Origin: CBDCWA01 sp965223255
GTDB lineage: Bacteria > Pseudomonadota > Alphaproteobacteria > Rhizobiales > Hyphomicrobiaceae
Direction: 5' to 3'
NCBI GenBank assembly: GCA_965223255.1
Contig: CBDCWA010000004.1
Location: 434,001-498,000, forward strand
Length of the DNA stretch: 64,000 nucleotides
The translations under genes were made by a program, and so were the position numbers. Each line of letters opens with the position of its first letter. Positions within the stretch are counted from its first letter, which is position 1. Below are positions 8,489 to 17,839 of this stretch, piece by piece. Under the pieces are notes generated by a model that worked only from the letters and a program-made list of their open reading frames with translations, ran no database searches and was not told where the DNA came from.

Positions 8489-10948
8489 TCACCGGTTTTT
8501 CTTTGGCACGGTCGGTACCGTACCTGTCGGCTTTGGCTTACTGCCACCGTCCTTCGGTCCCGGCAAAGCGGTTTTGCGCGGACTGGCCTCGATCAACGCG
8601 GTTTCTTGCGCCTCGCCATCGCCGCTATCGCCCTCGTCATCTTCCGCTGTCTTTCGTCGCTTGGGCGACGCAGGAATAAGTTCGAAGACAAGCTTGCTCG
8701 CACCGTCTTCCTGGCCCACATCAACCTTGACCGTTCCACCGTGCTCTAGCTTGCCAAACAACAACTCGTCGGCCAAAGGCTTCTTGATGTGTTCTTGAAT
8801 GACCCGCGCCAACGGCCGGGCACCGAACTTTTCATCATATCCCTTCTCGCCAATCCATTTGTTTGCGGCCTCCGAGAGCTCAATCATTACGCCGCGGTCT
8901 GCAAGCTGTGCTTCCAGTTGGAACACAAACTTCTCGACCACTTTGGCGATGATTTCCGGCGACAGGCCAGCAAACGGAATGACGGCATCGAGACGATTGC
9001 GGAACTCAGGCGTGAACATTTTGTTCACCGCCTCTTCGTCTTCGCCCTCACGCTTGGTCCGCCCGAAACCCATCGGTGGTTTGGCCATTTCGGACGCGCC
9101 GGCATTCGTAGTCATGATCAGAATAATATTACGGCAATCAACCTGCTTGCCGTTATGATCCGTCAATTTGCCATGGTCCATGACCTGCAACAATATGTTG
9201 AATAGGTCTGGGTGCGCTTTCTCGATTTCATCGAGCAATAGCACGCTGTGGGGGTGCTGATCGATACCGTCGGTTAGCAAACCACCTTGATCGAACCCGA
9301 CATAGCCCGGTGGTGCGCCGATCAGCCTGGAGACCGAATGTTTCTCCATGTACTCCGACATGTCGAACCGCAGCAGCTCTACGCCCATCAGCGCAGCCAA
9401 TTGCTTAGCCACTTCGGTTTTACCGACACCGGTAGGACCTGAGAACAGATAGCAACCGATTGGTTTTTCCGGTTCGCGCAGCCCGGCCCGCGACAACTTG
9501 ATCGAAGAGGACAACGATTCGATTGCCTTGTTCTGGCCGAACACCAGCCGCTTCATATCCCGCTCAAGGTTTGAGAGCACTTCGGCATCCGATTTGGTAA
9601 TGGTCTTCGGCGGGATCCGCGCCATCGTCGCAACCGTTGCTTCGATCTCTTCAACGGTGATCTTCTTCTTGCGCTTACCCTCCGCCAACAGCATCTGCGA
9701 GGCCCCGGTTTCATCGATCACATCGATCGCCTTGTCCGGCAGCTTACGATCATGGATATACTTTGCCGACAATTCGACTGCCGCCTTGATGGCATCGTTT
9801 GAGTATTTGAGCTTATGGAACTCCTCGAAGTACGGCCGCAATCCTTTGAGAATTTCGATCGTATCTTCGATTGTCGGCTCCTTCACATCGATTTTCTGGA
9901 ACCGGCGCACCAGGGCGCGGTCCTTCTCGAAGTGCTGACGATACTCTTTGTAGGTGGTTGAGCCGATGCAGCGCACAGTGCCTGACTGCAATGCTGGTTT
10001 CAGTAGGTTTGAGGCATCCATTGCCCCACCCGAAGTCGCACCTGCACCAATCACTGTGTGGATCTCGTCGATAAAGAGGATCGCCCCTTCATAATTCTCG
10101 ATTTCGCTCATCACAGCCTTGAGGCGCTCTTCGAAATCACCGCGATACCGTGTCCCGGCCAAGAGAGCACCCATATCAAGGGCAAATATTGTGGCATCGC
10201 TCAACACGTCCGGCACATCGCCGCGCACGATTTTACGGGCCAGTCCTTCCGCGATGGCCGTCTTGCCAACGCCCGGATCGCCAACGTAAAGCGGATTGTT
10301 CTTTTGGCGCCGGCAAAGCACCTGAATGGTCCGCTGCACTTCCGGCTCACGCCCGATTAGTGGATCGATCCGGCCCTTGCGCGCTTTCTTGTTGAGGTTG
10401 ACGCAATAGGAGTTGAGCGCATCGTGCCCTCTGGGCTTACCTTCGCTCTGATCGGCCGAGCTCTCATCTTCTTCGATGCCACGGACCGGCCGAGATTCAC
10501 TCATGCCGGCGCGTTTCGCTATGCCATGGCTGATGAACTGCACGGCATCGAAACGTGTCATATCCTGCTCTTGCAGGAAGTATGCGGCATGGCTTTCACG
10601 CTCCGCGAACATGGCAACCAGCACATTTGCCCCGGTCACATCCTCGCGGCCGGAGGACTGAACATGAACGACAGCGCGATGGATCACCCGCTGGAAACTC
10701 GTTGTCGGTTGCGCATCGACCGACCCCTTGATCTGGATCGACGTCAATTCCGTGTCGAGATATTCCTCAAGGCGCGTCTTAAGAACATCGATATCGACAT
10801 TGCATGCCCGCATGACACTTGCCGCATCTAGATCATCAACCAGCGACAACAGCAAATGCTCCAGCGTCGCAAACTCATGATTGCGCGCATTCGCCAGTTC
10901 CAGCGCCCTATGCAATGCAGCTTCCAGGCTTTGCGAAAATGATGTCAC
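8489..10948 (-). CDS. clpA: ATP-dependent Clp protease ATP-binding subunit ClpA
   Basis: AAA+ unfoldase that feeds substrates to ClpP. From the GTG start it is 819 residues: Clp-N repeat domain (about 1-150), first AAA+ domain with Walker A GDPGVGKTAIAE and Walker B LFIDEIHTVIG, second AAA+ domain with GPTGVGKTE and LLDEIEKAHPD, then a D2-small domain. The C-terminus has a roughly 70-residue acidic then Lys/Pro-rich tail. I chose GTG at 10948 because it gives the canonical opening TSFSQSLEAALHRAL and lies 8 bases after the clpS stop behind an AGGGA-like site. An ATG at 10978 would overlap clpS and add ten unrelated residues. Confidence 0.95.
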   Translation of the reverse strand: MTSFSQSLEAALHRALELANARNHEFATLEHLLLSLVDDLDAASVMRACNVDIDVLKTRLEEYLDTELTSIQIKGSVDAQPTTSFQRVIHRAVVHVQSSGREDVTGANVLVAMFAERESHAAYFLQEQDMTRFDAVQFISHGIAKRAGMSESRPVRGIEEDESSADQSEGKPRGHDALNSYCVNLNKKARKGRIDPLIGREPEVQRTIQVLCRRQKNNPLYVGDPGVGKTAIAEGLARKIVRGDVPDVLSDATIFALDMGALLAGTRYRGDFEERLKAVMSEIENYEGAILFIDEIHTVIGAGATSGGAMDASNLLKPALQSGTVRCIGSTTYKEYRQHFEKDRALVRRFQKIDVKEPTIEDTIEILKGLRPYFEEFHKLKYSNDAIKAAVELSAKYIHDRKLPDKAIDVIDETGASQMLLAEGKRKKKITVEEIEATVATMARIPPKTITKSDAEVLSNLERDMKRLVFGQNKAIESLSSSIKLSRAGLREPEKPIGCYLFSGPTGVGKTEVAKQLAALMGVELLRFDMSEYMEKHSVSRLIGAPPGYVGFDQGGLLTDGIDQHPHSVLLLDEIEKAHPDLFNILLQVMDHGKLTDHNGKQVDCRNIILIMTTNAGASEMAKPPMGFGRTKREGEDEEAVNKMFTPEFRNRLDAVIPFAGLSPEIIAKVVEKFVFQLEAQLADRGVMIELSEAANKWIGEKGYDEKFGARPLARVIQEHIKKPLADELLFGKLEHGGTVKVDVGQEDGASKLVFELIPASPKRRKTAEDDEGDSGDGEAQETALIEASPRKTALPGPKDGGSKPKPTGTVPTVPKKNR

Positions 10949-10956
10949 GTTGGTCC

Positions 10957-11301
10957 CTACTCTTTTTCCAAAGTACATTGAAGGGGATGGCCATGTTGGC
11001 GGGCGATATCCATCACCTGCGCCACCTTGGTCTCCGCCACTTCATATGTATACACACCACACACACCAACACCCTTTTGGTGCACATGCAGCATGATCCG
11101 TTCAGCCTCTTCGCGTCCCTTGCCAAAATACTTCTCGAGCACGAGGACGACGAATTCCATCGGCGTATAATCATCATTCAAGAGGAGAACCTTGTACAAA
11201 TTAGGTCGCTTGGTCTTCGGGCGCACCTTGGTGACGAGGTCAGTCCGCCGATCTCCACCATCTCCATCTTTTTGATCGTCTTTGCGTTTCCCCGCCATCA
11301 A
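10957..11301 (-). CDS. clpS: ClpS adaptor protein (N-end rule)
   Basis: Adaptor that binds N-degron substrates and docks on the ClpA N-domain. The 114 residues have a charged, disordered N-terminus (about 1-32) followed by the ClpS core: LNDDYTPMEFVVLVLEKYF supplies the substrate pocket with the DDYTPM motif, and MLHVHQKGVGVCGVYTYEVAETK follows. It is directly upstream of clpA and almost certainly cotranscribed. Two Met codons open the gene; either could be used. The usual alphaproteobacterial clpS-clpA arrangement is kept. Confidence 0.95.
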   Translation of the reverse strand: MMAGKRKDDQKDGDGGDRRTDLVTKVRPKTKRPNLYKVLLLNDDYTPMEFVVLVLEKYFGKGREEAERIMLHVHQKGVGVCGVYTYEVAETKVAQVMDIARQHGHPLQCTLEKE

Positions 11302-12125
11302 ACGTCTCGCCTAAATTCATTTCGCGGCGCTCTCCAGCTGCCGCAGTCTCCAACGCGCATAAGTTATCATGCCCCGCCCATTCGGCACACTTACAATAAA
11401 GATAAGCAACAACACCTCATCGATCAAACCCCAACCCGATCTGATCTTATTTTACTGTAGACCCGATTTGTCGCAGTTGCATGCGCCCGACAGCGACAAG
11501 ACGGCAATTCGTCGACCAAGTGTGTCACAAAACTGTCTACCGCCTATTAAATGCCGGCAAAGCGCGTGCCAAACCAACCGAATTATGAGAAAATTGTGTT
11601 ATCGGAAAGCCTCAATAAACAGCCGGCAACCGCTGAAACAGGCTATCGGCGGCGAGTTATACGCCGACGATCAACCGATCGGTCAACCCGCATCGATTGG
11701 CAGCAGTGTCCCCTAATCAGCTCGTATTAAAAGAAAAATTAACTACCCGGCCAACCGACCGCCAAATCTGCAGGGATCGTTCAAATTGAAAATAACCAGT
11801 TAGCAACACTTTAGGCCCACCGGCCCTACCATCCCCGTGACTTTGCGATGCTGCTGCAAGGGGGCGCTCAGGCGTAACCTTCGGGCCAGGAGATCGCGCA
11901 ATGGTATGACGACAGGGGGCTTGTCACAAATCTGACACCAGGCCGCCAGAGTAGTGCCGTTGGCGACCATATCTGTGCCGAAAACCCGAGCTACTCTGAG
12001 CAGATTGGCATTGCAAAATCACCACAGGTTAGATTTTGGGCATAGACCCTCACGACGCGGCAGATCACTCGGTTTGCCAATCGCCGTAAGGGAATGGAGC
12101 CAAAACGAAGAGGCGGGCCAACGCT
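11302..12125. other. Long intergenic region between clpS and the carboxypeptidase gene
   Basis: This 824-base stretch separates two divergently transcribed genes and must carry both promoters. I find no convincing coding sequence, tRNA or strong hairpin. An open frame of about 115 codons at 11369-11716 (+) has no recognisable domain and irregular composition, so I do not call it. The region is AT-richer than its neighbours between about 11380 and 11800. Confidence 0.5.
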
Positions 12126-13424
12126 GTGCAGCAGGGCCAACAACGATTTCGAGCGGCAAGGCACTTTGTGCGCTCTTTTCTGGCGCTCGGGTGCTTGTGC
12201 ATCCTGACGGTGGCCAGTGAGGCGCGTACAAAATGGGCCGCATTGGTTGTTGATGCCAACACCGGCCGCACCCTGCATGCAACAAACGCCAATGCCCGCC
12301 GCTATCCAGCCTCGTTGACCAAACTCATGACGTTGTACATGGTGTTCGAAGCCATGGAACGCGGTCGAGCCCATCGCAAGACGAAGATATATTTCTCGGC
12401 CCGTGCCGCTGCCGCGCCGCCCTCGAAACTGGGGTTCAAGCCCGGTCAATACATTTATTTGCATACCGCCATTAGGGCGCTGATCGTCAAATCAGCCAAT
12501 GATGTCGCGCGCGCGGTTGCTGAGCATTTTGCTGGCAGCGAAGCCCGGTTTGCGCGTCAAATGACACGCAAAGCAAAACAGCTTGGTATGCGCCATACGG
12601 TGTTTCGTAATGCCTCTGGATTGCCGGATAGACGGCAAGTGACGACGGCACGCGACATGGTGCGCCTGGCCCAACATCTGCGCCGCGATTTCCCGCGATA
12701 TTATCACCTGTTCGCAACCCGCAGCTTTCGGTTTCGCGGCCGCCGTTACCGGACCCATAATAAGCTGTTGGGCCGCTTCTGGGGCGCCGATGGTCTGAAA
12801 ACCGGCTACACCCGCGCCTCGGGCTTCAATTTGATGACTTCGGCACAGCGCGGCCGTCGCCGCCTCATAGGGGTCGTCTTCGGCGCCCGGCGTTCACGTA
12901 CCCGCAATGCCTACATGCGCAGAATTTTGACAAAAAACTTTCCCCGCGCATCAACCCGCCGCCCCAGGCGATTGCTGGCGCGACGCAAAACGCGGCGGCC
13001 ATATGTCCAAAAGACCCGCACGGCGCATAACACCCGCCGCCCGGCGCCCAGGACCATCGGTCACAACGCCCGTCCGCCATCGACATTGGAAGCCCAAGCG
13101 GCCAACCTGACGACCGCGCGACGCGTGCCCACCCGGCTCATGAAACGCCGGCCAAAACGCCTAAGGAGGCGCGGTCAGGCCTATCACGTACAAATTGGCG
13201 CGTTTCGATCGCCAAGCGAAGCGCGCGCCGCACTCGCCCGCGCCCGCCGCCAAGCGCCACAATTGCTAGAAGGGTTTCGCGCAAAAACGATTGCCGTCGA
13301 CACAGCGCCAAACAAGACACTTTATCGCTCGCGGTTCGTCGGCTTGGCGGCACCCACGGCCACCAGCCTCTGCAATCAACTGCGCCAACGCGCCATCGAT
13401 TGCTATGTGACTGTGCAAAGATGA
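12126..13424 (+). CDS. Serine D-Ala-D-Ala carboxypeptidase with C-terminal SPOR domain
   Basis: Periplasmic penicillin-binding protein trimming peptidoglycan stem peptides. Signal peptide about 1-33 (hydrophobic FLALGCLCILTVASEA). The peptidase S11 domain has SxxK at Ser63-Lys66 (SLTK), SxN at 123-125 (SAN) and KTG at 225-227 (LKTGYT). Residues 273-350 form a linker with 27 Arg/Lys and a single Glu, then a SPOR domain begins near 351 (YHVQIGAFRSPSEARAAL), predicting binding to denuded glycan at the septum. Start is GTG. DacA/DacF-type enzymes with SPOR tails are common in alphaproteobacteria; the extreme basic linker is not typical. Confidence 0.9.
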   Translation: MQQGQQRFRAARHFVRSFLALGCLCILTVASEARTKWAALVVDANTGRTLHATNANARRYPASLTKLMTLYMVFEAMERGRAHRKTKIYFSARAAAAPPSKLGFKPGQYIYLHTAIRALIVKSANDVARAVAEHFAGSEARFARQMTRKAKQLGMRHTVFRNASGLPDRRQVTTARDMVRLAQHLRRDFPRYYHLFATRSFRFRGRRYRTHNKLLGRFWGADGLKTGYTRASGFNLMTSAQRGRRRLIGVVFGARRSRTRNAYMRRILTKNFPRASTRRPRRLLARRKTRRPYVQKTRTAHNTRRPAPRTIGHNARPPSTLEAQAANLTTARRVPTRLMKRRPKRLRRRGQAYHVQIGAFRSPSEARAALARARRQAPQLLEGFRAKTIAVDTAPNKTLYRSRFVGLAAPTATSLCNQLRQRAIDCYVTVQR

Positions 13425-13457
13425 GCTAACCGGCGCCGGCAGCTTACAAGCCAGCCA

Positions 13458-16400
13458 TCATTTCGTCCGCTCATCGACCATGCTCAAGAGGGCCACATTG
13501 CCACCGGTTGCCGTGATGTCTGTCGTGCGCACCCGCTCGGTGGCAAGGCGCGCAACATAATGCCGGCCGCCGGCTTTCGGGCCGGTACCCGACAGGCCTT
13601 CTCCGCCAAACGGCTGCACGCCAACCACGGCACCGATCTGATTACGGTTGACATAAATATTACCGACACACGCATGTTCATTGACGTAATCAGCGACCGC
13701 TTCGATGCGGCTGTGGACCCCAAGTGTCAGGCCATAGCCTAAGCCGTTGATTGCCTGGATAACTTTGTCGAGCGCGCCTTGTTGATACCTGACGACATGC
13801 AGGATTGGGCCGAACACTTCGCCGTGCAGCTGGTCGGCGCCATCGATCTCAAAAACGGCCGGTGAGACGTAAGTGCCGACCCGACAGGCCAACGGAACCT
13901 TCTTATCGACCAGAACACGCGCGCTCTTGTACATATTCGCCTTATAGGCCTCCAGCCGGTCCACGGACTCCTGATCGATCACCGGCCCAATATCTGTGGC
14001 GTAATCAAGCGGATCTCCGATGTCCAAGGCGTCCACCGCGCCGACCAACATGTCGATCATGCGCTCTGCAACGTCTTCCTGTACGAACAATACCCGCGCA
14101 GCAGAGCAACGTTGACCCGCGCTATCGAACGCCGAGCGCACACAATCGCGCACAACCTGCTCCGGCAAAGCGCTGCTATCGGCGATCATCGCGTTGATGC
14201 CACCCGTCTCTGCGATAAACGGCACAATCGCGGCGCGCCGATCACAAAGCGTTTTCTGAATGGCCCACGCCGTTTCGTTGGAGCCTGTGAACACCACCGC
14301 TTTCACCATCGGATCTGCGACCAACCGCGCACCGACATCACCGGCACCCGGCAACAAATGCAGCGCATTCGGCGGCACGCCGGCATCGAGCAAAAGTTGT
14401 GTCACCAAGAATGCAACGACGGAGGTCTGCTCAGCGGGCTTGGCCAGAACCGTATTGCCGGCAGCGAGGGCCGCTGCAACCTGGCCGGTGAAAATCGCCA
14501 CAGGAAAATTCCAAGGCGAGATGCAAGCAACTGGCCCGCGGGCACGCAACGTCAACTCGTTGCGCTCCCCGGTCGGCCCAGCCAGTTCGGTTGGCCCAGC
14601 AAATAGCCGCCGGGCTTCACAGGCATAATATCGAAGAAAGTCGACCGCTTCGCGCAGGTCAGCCTGTGCATTTTCGAGCGTCTTGCCGGCCTCCCGCACC
14701 ATCAAGGCCATCAGCCGGGCACGGTTTTGCTCAAGATTGATCGCCGCCTGTTCCAGAATGCGCGCCCGCTGCTCGCCCCCCGCCTGATCCCATGCATGCA
14801 CGCCACGCGCAGCAGATTGGATCGCACCAGCAATGGCTGCATCATCAGCGTAGACAATACGCCCAACCCGCTGATCCAAATTATGCGGACAACGCACGAC
14901 CTGAGCATTCGGCCCACCAACCGAAGGTGTGGCGTTGATAATCGGCCCCGCCTCAATCGGTTCCGCGAGTTCCGCCTCGATCTCCGACAGCAATTTCCCC
15001 CGCACCAGGGAATCAGTGAGCGCCAAGCCCTGGCTGTTGATGCGCTCCGGTTGAAAGAGATCGCGCGCACCAGCGATCAGCTTCGGGCGCTGGCCCAAAG
15101 ACAATTCAGCGTCGGCTTGCGCAATCGGATCTTGCACAATCTCTTCAACCGGAATTTTTTCATCACCGATGCGATTGACGAAGGACGTATTAGCCCCATT
15201 CTCGAGCAACCGCCGAACGAGATACGCAAGCAGGTCTTCGTGCCCACCGACCGGTGCGTAAATACGGCACGGCCGATCGATCGTGGCATCAGCCCCAACC
15301 GTTTGATAGAGCGTGTCACCCATACCGAAGAGTTTTTGAAATTCAAACGCCGCACTGCCAGCAAGAACATGGGCGGCTGCGAGGGTTTGTGCATTATGGG
15401 TTGCAACCTGGGTAAAGAATGCAGACGTGTCGGAGAGCATGTGGCGCAGGCAGGCAAGATAGGAAACGTCAGTATTGAGCTTGCGTGTAAACACCGGATA
15501 ACCATCGAGACCGCGCTCCTGCGCCCATTTGATCTCGCTATCCCAATAAGCCCCTTTGACGAGGCGTACCGGCAGCCGCGTGCCTGTAATAACTGAGATA
15601 CGCCGCAGCCATCTCAAAGCCGGAATGGCGCGCTTACCATAGGCTTGAATGGCAATACCAAGTCCGGGCCATCCGGCGATATCGCGATGCAAGGCAACCG
15701 CACCGAACACCTTGAGCGTCATTTCCAATAGATCCTGCTCTTCGGCATCGATGGTGAGCACCAGATTGTGATCTTTGGCGCGTCTGGCAAGCTCGAGCAC
15801 GCGCGGAATCAGTTCATCTTGCAGGCGCTCTTCTTTACCGGCTTCAAAACGCGAATGAATGGCCGACAATTTGACGGAAATGCCGGGCCTTGCCATCAGC
15901 GCGTCGCCGTGCGTCGCAAACAGCGTACCTGCCGCCCGGCCCACGGCCTCAATGGCCTCCTGATAACGCTCAAGATATCGATCCGCGTCTGCATCGGTCC
16001 AGGCCGCTTCGCCGAGCATATCGTAAGAAATGCGATAACCGGCATCCTCAAGCGCCTGGCTTTCACCCAGCGCCTCTTGGATCGTGCGCCCCATCACGAA
16101 CTCTTTGCCCAACAATCGCATCGCCTGACGCAGGGCTTGACGAATAACCGGCTCACCGGATTTTGCCACCATCCGCCTAAGCATGGTGCCGATGCTGGAA
16201 TCGTCACTCCCACCGAGCCGCACGATCCGGCCAGTCAGCATCAACCCGAACGTCGAAGCATTGACGAACAGCGATTGCGAATGGCCGACATGGGCGTCCC
16301 ACTCCCCGCCACCGACTTTTTCTGCGATCAGCTTGTCGGCCGTCTCGGCGTCGGGAATACGCAATAGCGATTCTGCAAGACAAAGCAGGATCACGCCCTC

Positions 16401-16649
16401 TTCGCTGGACAACCCATATTCGTCCATGAAGGCATCGATGCCGCTTTGTTTACTGCGTCCGGCCCTGACGGCGCGCACCAATCGCCGCGCCAACTCCTCT
16501 GTGCGCCGGCGCTCATCGCCTGTGACAATTGCCCGCTCAACCAGGCTGCCCACCAATTTTTCTTCGTCATAGAGGTGATAAGCAGAAATTTCATCGCAGT
16601 CCGGCAAATCGGCAAATGGCCTGCCCGCACTTTGAGCGTCCCGCTCCAT
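13458..16649 (-). CDS. putA: Bifunctional proline dehydrogenase / L-glutamate-gamma-semialdehyde dehydrogenase PutA
   Basis: Oxidises proline to glutamate in two steps: FAD-dependent proline dehydrogenase, then NAD-dependent aldehyde dehydrogenase. The 1063 residues begin with the PRODH dimerisation helices, lacking the ribbon-helix-helix DNA-binding domain of the roughly 1300-residue trifunctional form. The PRODH barrel includes RLVKGAYWDSEIK and FEFQKLFGMGD. The dehydrogenase half shows the conserved Glu in FIAETGGINAMI and catalytic Cys in DSAGQRCSAARVL, with SPWNFPVAIFTGQ upstream. It ends convergently 33 bases from the carboxypeptidase gene. No putP or Lrp-type regulator lies next to it. 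Confidence 0.97.
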   Translation of the reverse strand: MERDAQSAGRPFADLPDCDEISAYHLYDEEKLVGSLVERAIVTGDERRRTEELARRLVRAVRAGRSKQSGIDAFMDEYGLSSEEGVILLCLAESLLRIPDAETADKLIAEKVGGGEWDAHVGHSQSLFVNASTFGLMLTGRIVRLGGSDDSSIGTMLRRMVAKSGEPVIRQALRQAMRLLGKEFVMGRTIQEALGESQALEDAGYRISYDMLGEAAWTDADADRYLERYQEAIEAVGRAAGTLFATHGDALMARPGISVKLSAIHSRFEAGKEERLQDELIPRVLELARRAKDHNLVLTIDAEEQDLLEMTLKVFGAVALHRDIAGWPGLGIAIQAYGKRAIPALRWLRRISVITGTRLPVRLVKGAYWDSEIKWAQERGLDGYPVFTRKLNTDVSYLACLRHMLSDTSAFFTQVATHNAQTLAAAHVLAGSAAFEFQKLFGMGDTLYQTVGADATIDRPCRIYAPVGGHEDLLAYLVRRLLENGANTSFVNRIGDEKIPVEEIVQDPIAQADAELSLGQRPKLIAGARDLFQPERINSQGLALTDSLVRGKLLSEIEAELAEPIEAGPIINATPSVGGPNAQVVRCPHNLDQRVGRIVYADDAAIAGAIQSAARGVHAWDQAGGEQRARILEQAAINLEQNRARLMALMVREAGKTLENAQADLREAVDFLRYYACEARRLFAGPTELAGPTGERNELTLRARGPVACISPWNFPVAIFTGQVAAALAAGNTVLAKPAEQTSVVAFLVTQLLLDAGVPPNALHLLPGAGDVGARLVADPMVKAVVFTGSNETAWAIQKTLCDRRAAIVPFIAETGGINAMIADSSALPEQVVRDCVRSAFDSAGQRCSAARVLFVQEDVAERMIDMLVGAVDALDIGDPLDYATDIGPVIDQESVDRLEAYKANMYKSARVLVDKKVPLACRVGTYVSPAVFEIDGADQLHGEVFGPILHVVRYQQGALDKVIQAINGLGYGLTLGVHSRIEAVADYVNEHACVGNIYVNRNQIGAVVGVQPFGGEGLSGTGPKAGGRHYVARLATERVRTTDITATGGNVALLSMVDERTK

Positions 16650-16784
16650 CCCGATGCTCCATCGCTCGCAAAAGAATCGACAATATGTCTAACAGATTGT
16701 AGCACCTACGAAGGCAACGAGATCGCCAACACATCGATATGCACAGCACCGGTGCCAAATTCTTTTTACCAATGATCGCAAGCC

Positions 16785-17639
16785 ATGCCCGCTCCCCTCA
16801 CCCTGACAACCCTATCAGAGTTGCGCAATCAAATTGCGGCATGGCGGGGTGCGGGTGAAACAATTGCTCTTGTCCCCACCATGGGCGCGCTGCATGACGG
16901 CCACTTAAGCCTTGTTGCGATCGCCCGTGCGGCTGCCAGCAAAGTCGTGACATCGATTTTCGTCAATCCCACGCAATTTGCACCCGGCGAGGATCTGGAC
17001 CGTTATCCGCGCTCACCCGAAAAGGATAGTGCTGCTCTAAGCGATGCCGGCTGCGATCTAATCTGGATGCCAGACGTAAACCTTATGTATCCCGCAGGCT
17101 TTGCAACCGAAATCGTTCCGAAAGGCGCAGCCGAGGGCCTGGAAAGCGACTTCCGTCCGCATTTTTTTGCTGGTGTCACAACCGTCTGCACCAAACTGTT
17201 CAATCAGGTCACGCCCGACATCGCCGTATTCGGTGAAAAGGACTATCAGCAGCTCGCCGTGATCCGTCAGTTGGTGCGCGACATCGATCTGCCCATCGAG
17301 ATTATTGCAGCCCCCATCGTCAGGGCCGAGGATGGCCTCGCGCTCTCAAGCCGCAATCGGTATTTGGACGATGCTGAACGCCAAATCGCCCCGGCATTGT
17401 TTGAGACCCTGAAGACCCTGAGGCAACAGCTCACGACGCCTGACACCCGCACCATGGACATCGAGCGACGCGCCGGCGAAGACCTCAGACGCCGCGGCTT
17501 CAAGAACATCGACTACATCGCGATTCGCAATGCCGAAACATTGGCTCCCCCGTCCACCCTGGATGGGTCGGAACCGTTGCGCATTTTGGCTGCCGCTTGG
17601 CTTGGAAACACTCGGTTAATCGATAATATTCCTGTATAA
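16785..17639 (+). CDS. panC: Pantothenate synthetase PanC
   Basis: Condenses pantoate with beta-alanine using ATP, the last step of vitamin B5 synthesis. The 284 residues contain the HIGH-like motif in VPTMGALHDGHLSL (about 29-42), the SIFVNPTQFAPGEDLDRYPR segment and the KMSKS-like LALSSRNRYLD loop. Length is normal. panB is not adjacent. Downstream, CCCCGC (17648-17653) and GCGGGG (17671-17676) could form a weak hairpin but lack a T-tract. Confidence 0.97.
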   Translation: MPAPLTLTTLSELRNQIAAWRGAGETIALVPTMGALHDGHLSLVAIARAAASKVVTSIFVNPTQFAPGEDLDRYPRSPEKDSAALSDAGCDLIWMPDVNLMYPAGFATEIVPKGAAEGLESDFRPHFFAGVTTVCTKLFNQVTPDIAVFGEKDYQQLAVIRQLVRDIDLPIEIIAAPIVRAEDGLALSSRNRYLDDAERQIAPALFETLKTLRQQLTTPDTRTMDIERRAGEDLRRRGFKNIDYIAIRNAETLAPPSTLDGSEPLRILAAAWLGNTRLIDNIPV

Positions 17640-17839
17640 TCTAACCACCCCGCTTATCCACAAGCGCCACGCGGGGGCAATATGTGACAATGCGGCAACG
17701 ACTGAGGCAGGTGCACTTGCCAATTGCGAGGCGATCATGCATCTCAATGACTTAGAGTGTGCGTGAGATTCGCTGGCAGGTGCGCATCCGGAAAGTCCGG
17801 CCCCGCCAAGTCACAACACCAGCTGCCAAAGGCAGTCAC

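Noticed and set aside
11369..11716. 115-codon open frame in the clpS intergenic region
   Set aside because: No recognised domain, no ribosome site and irregular composition.
14727..15596. Long frame antisense to putA
   Set aside because: It lies fully inside putA, whose domains and motifs are intact; the frame is a codon-bias shadow.
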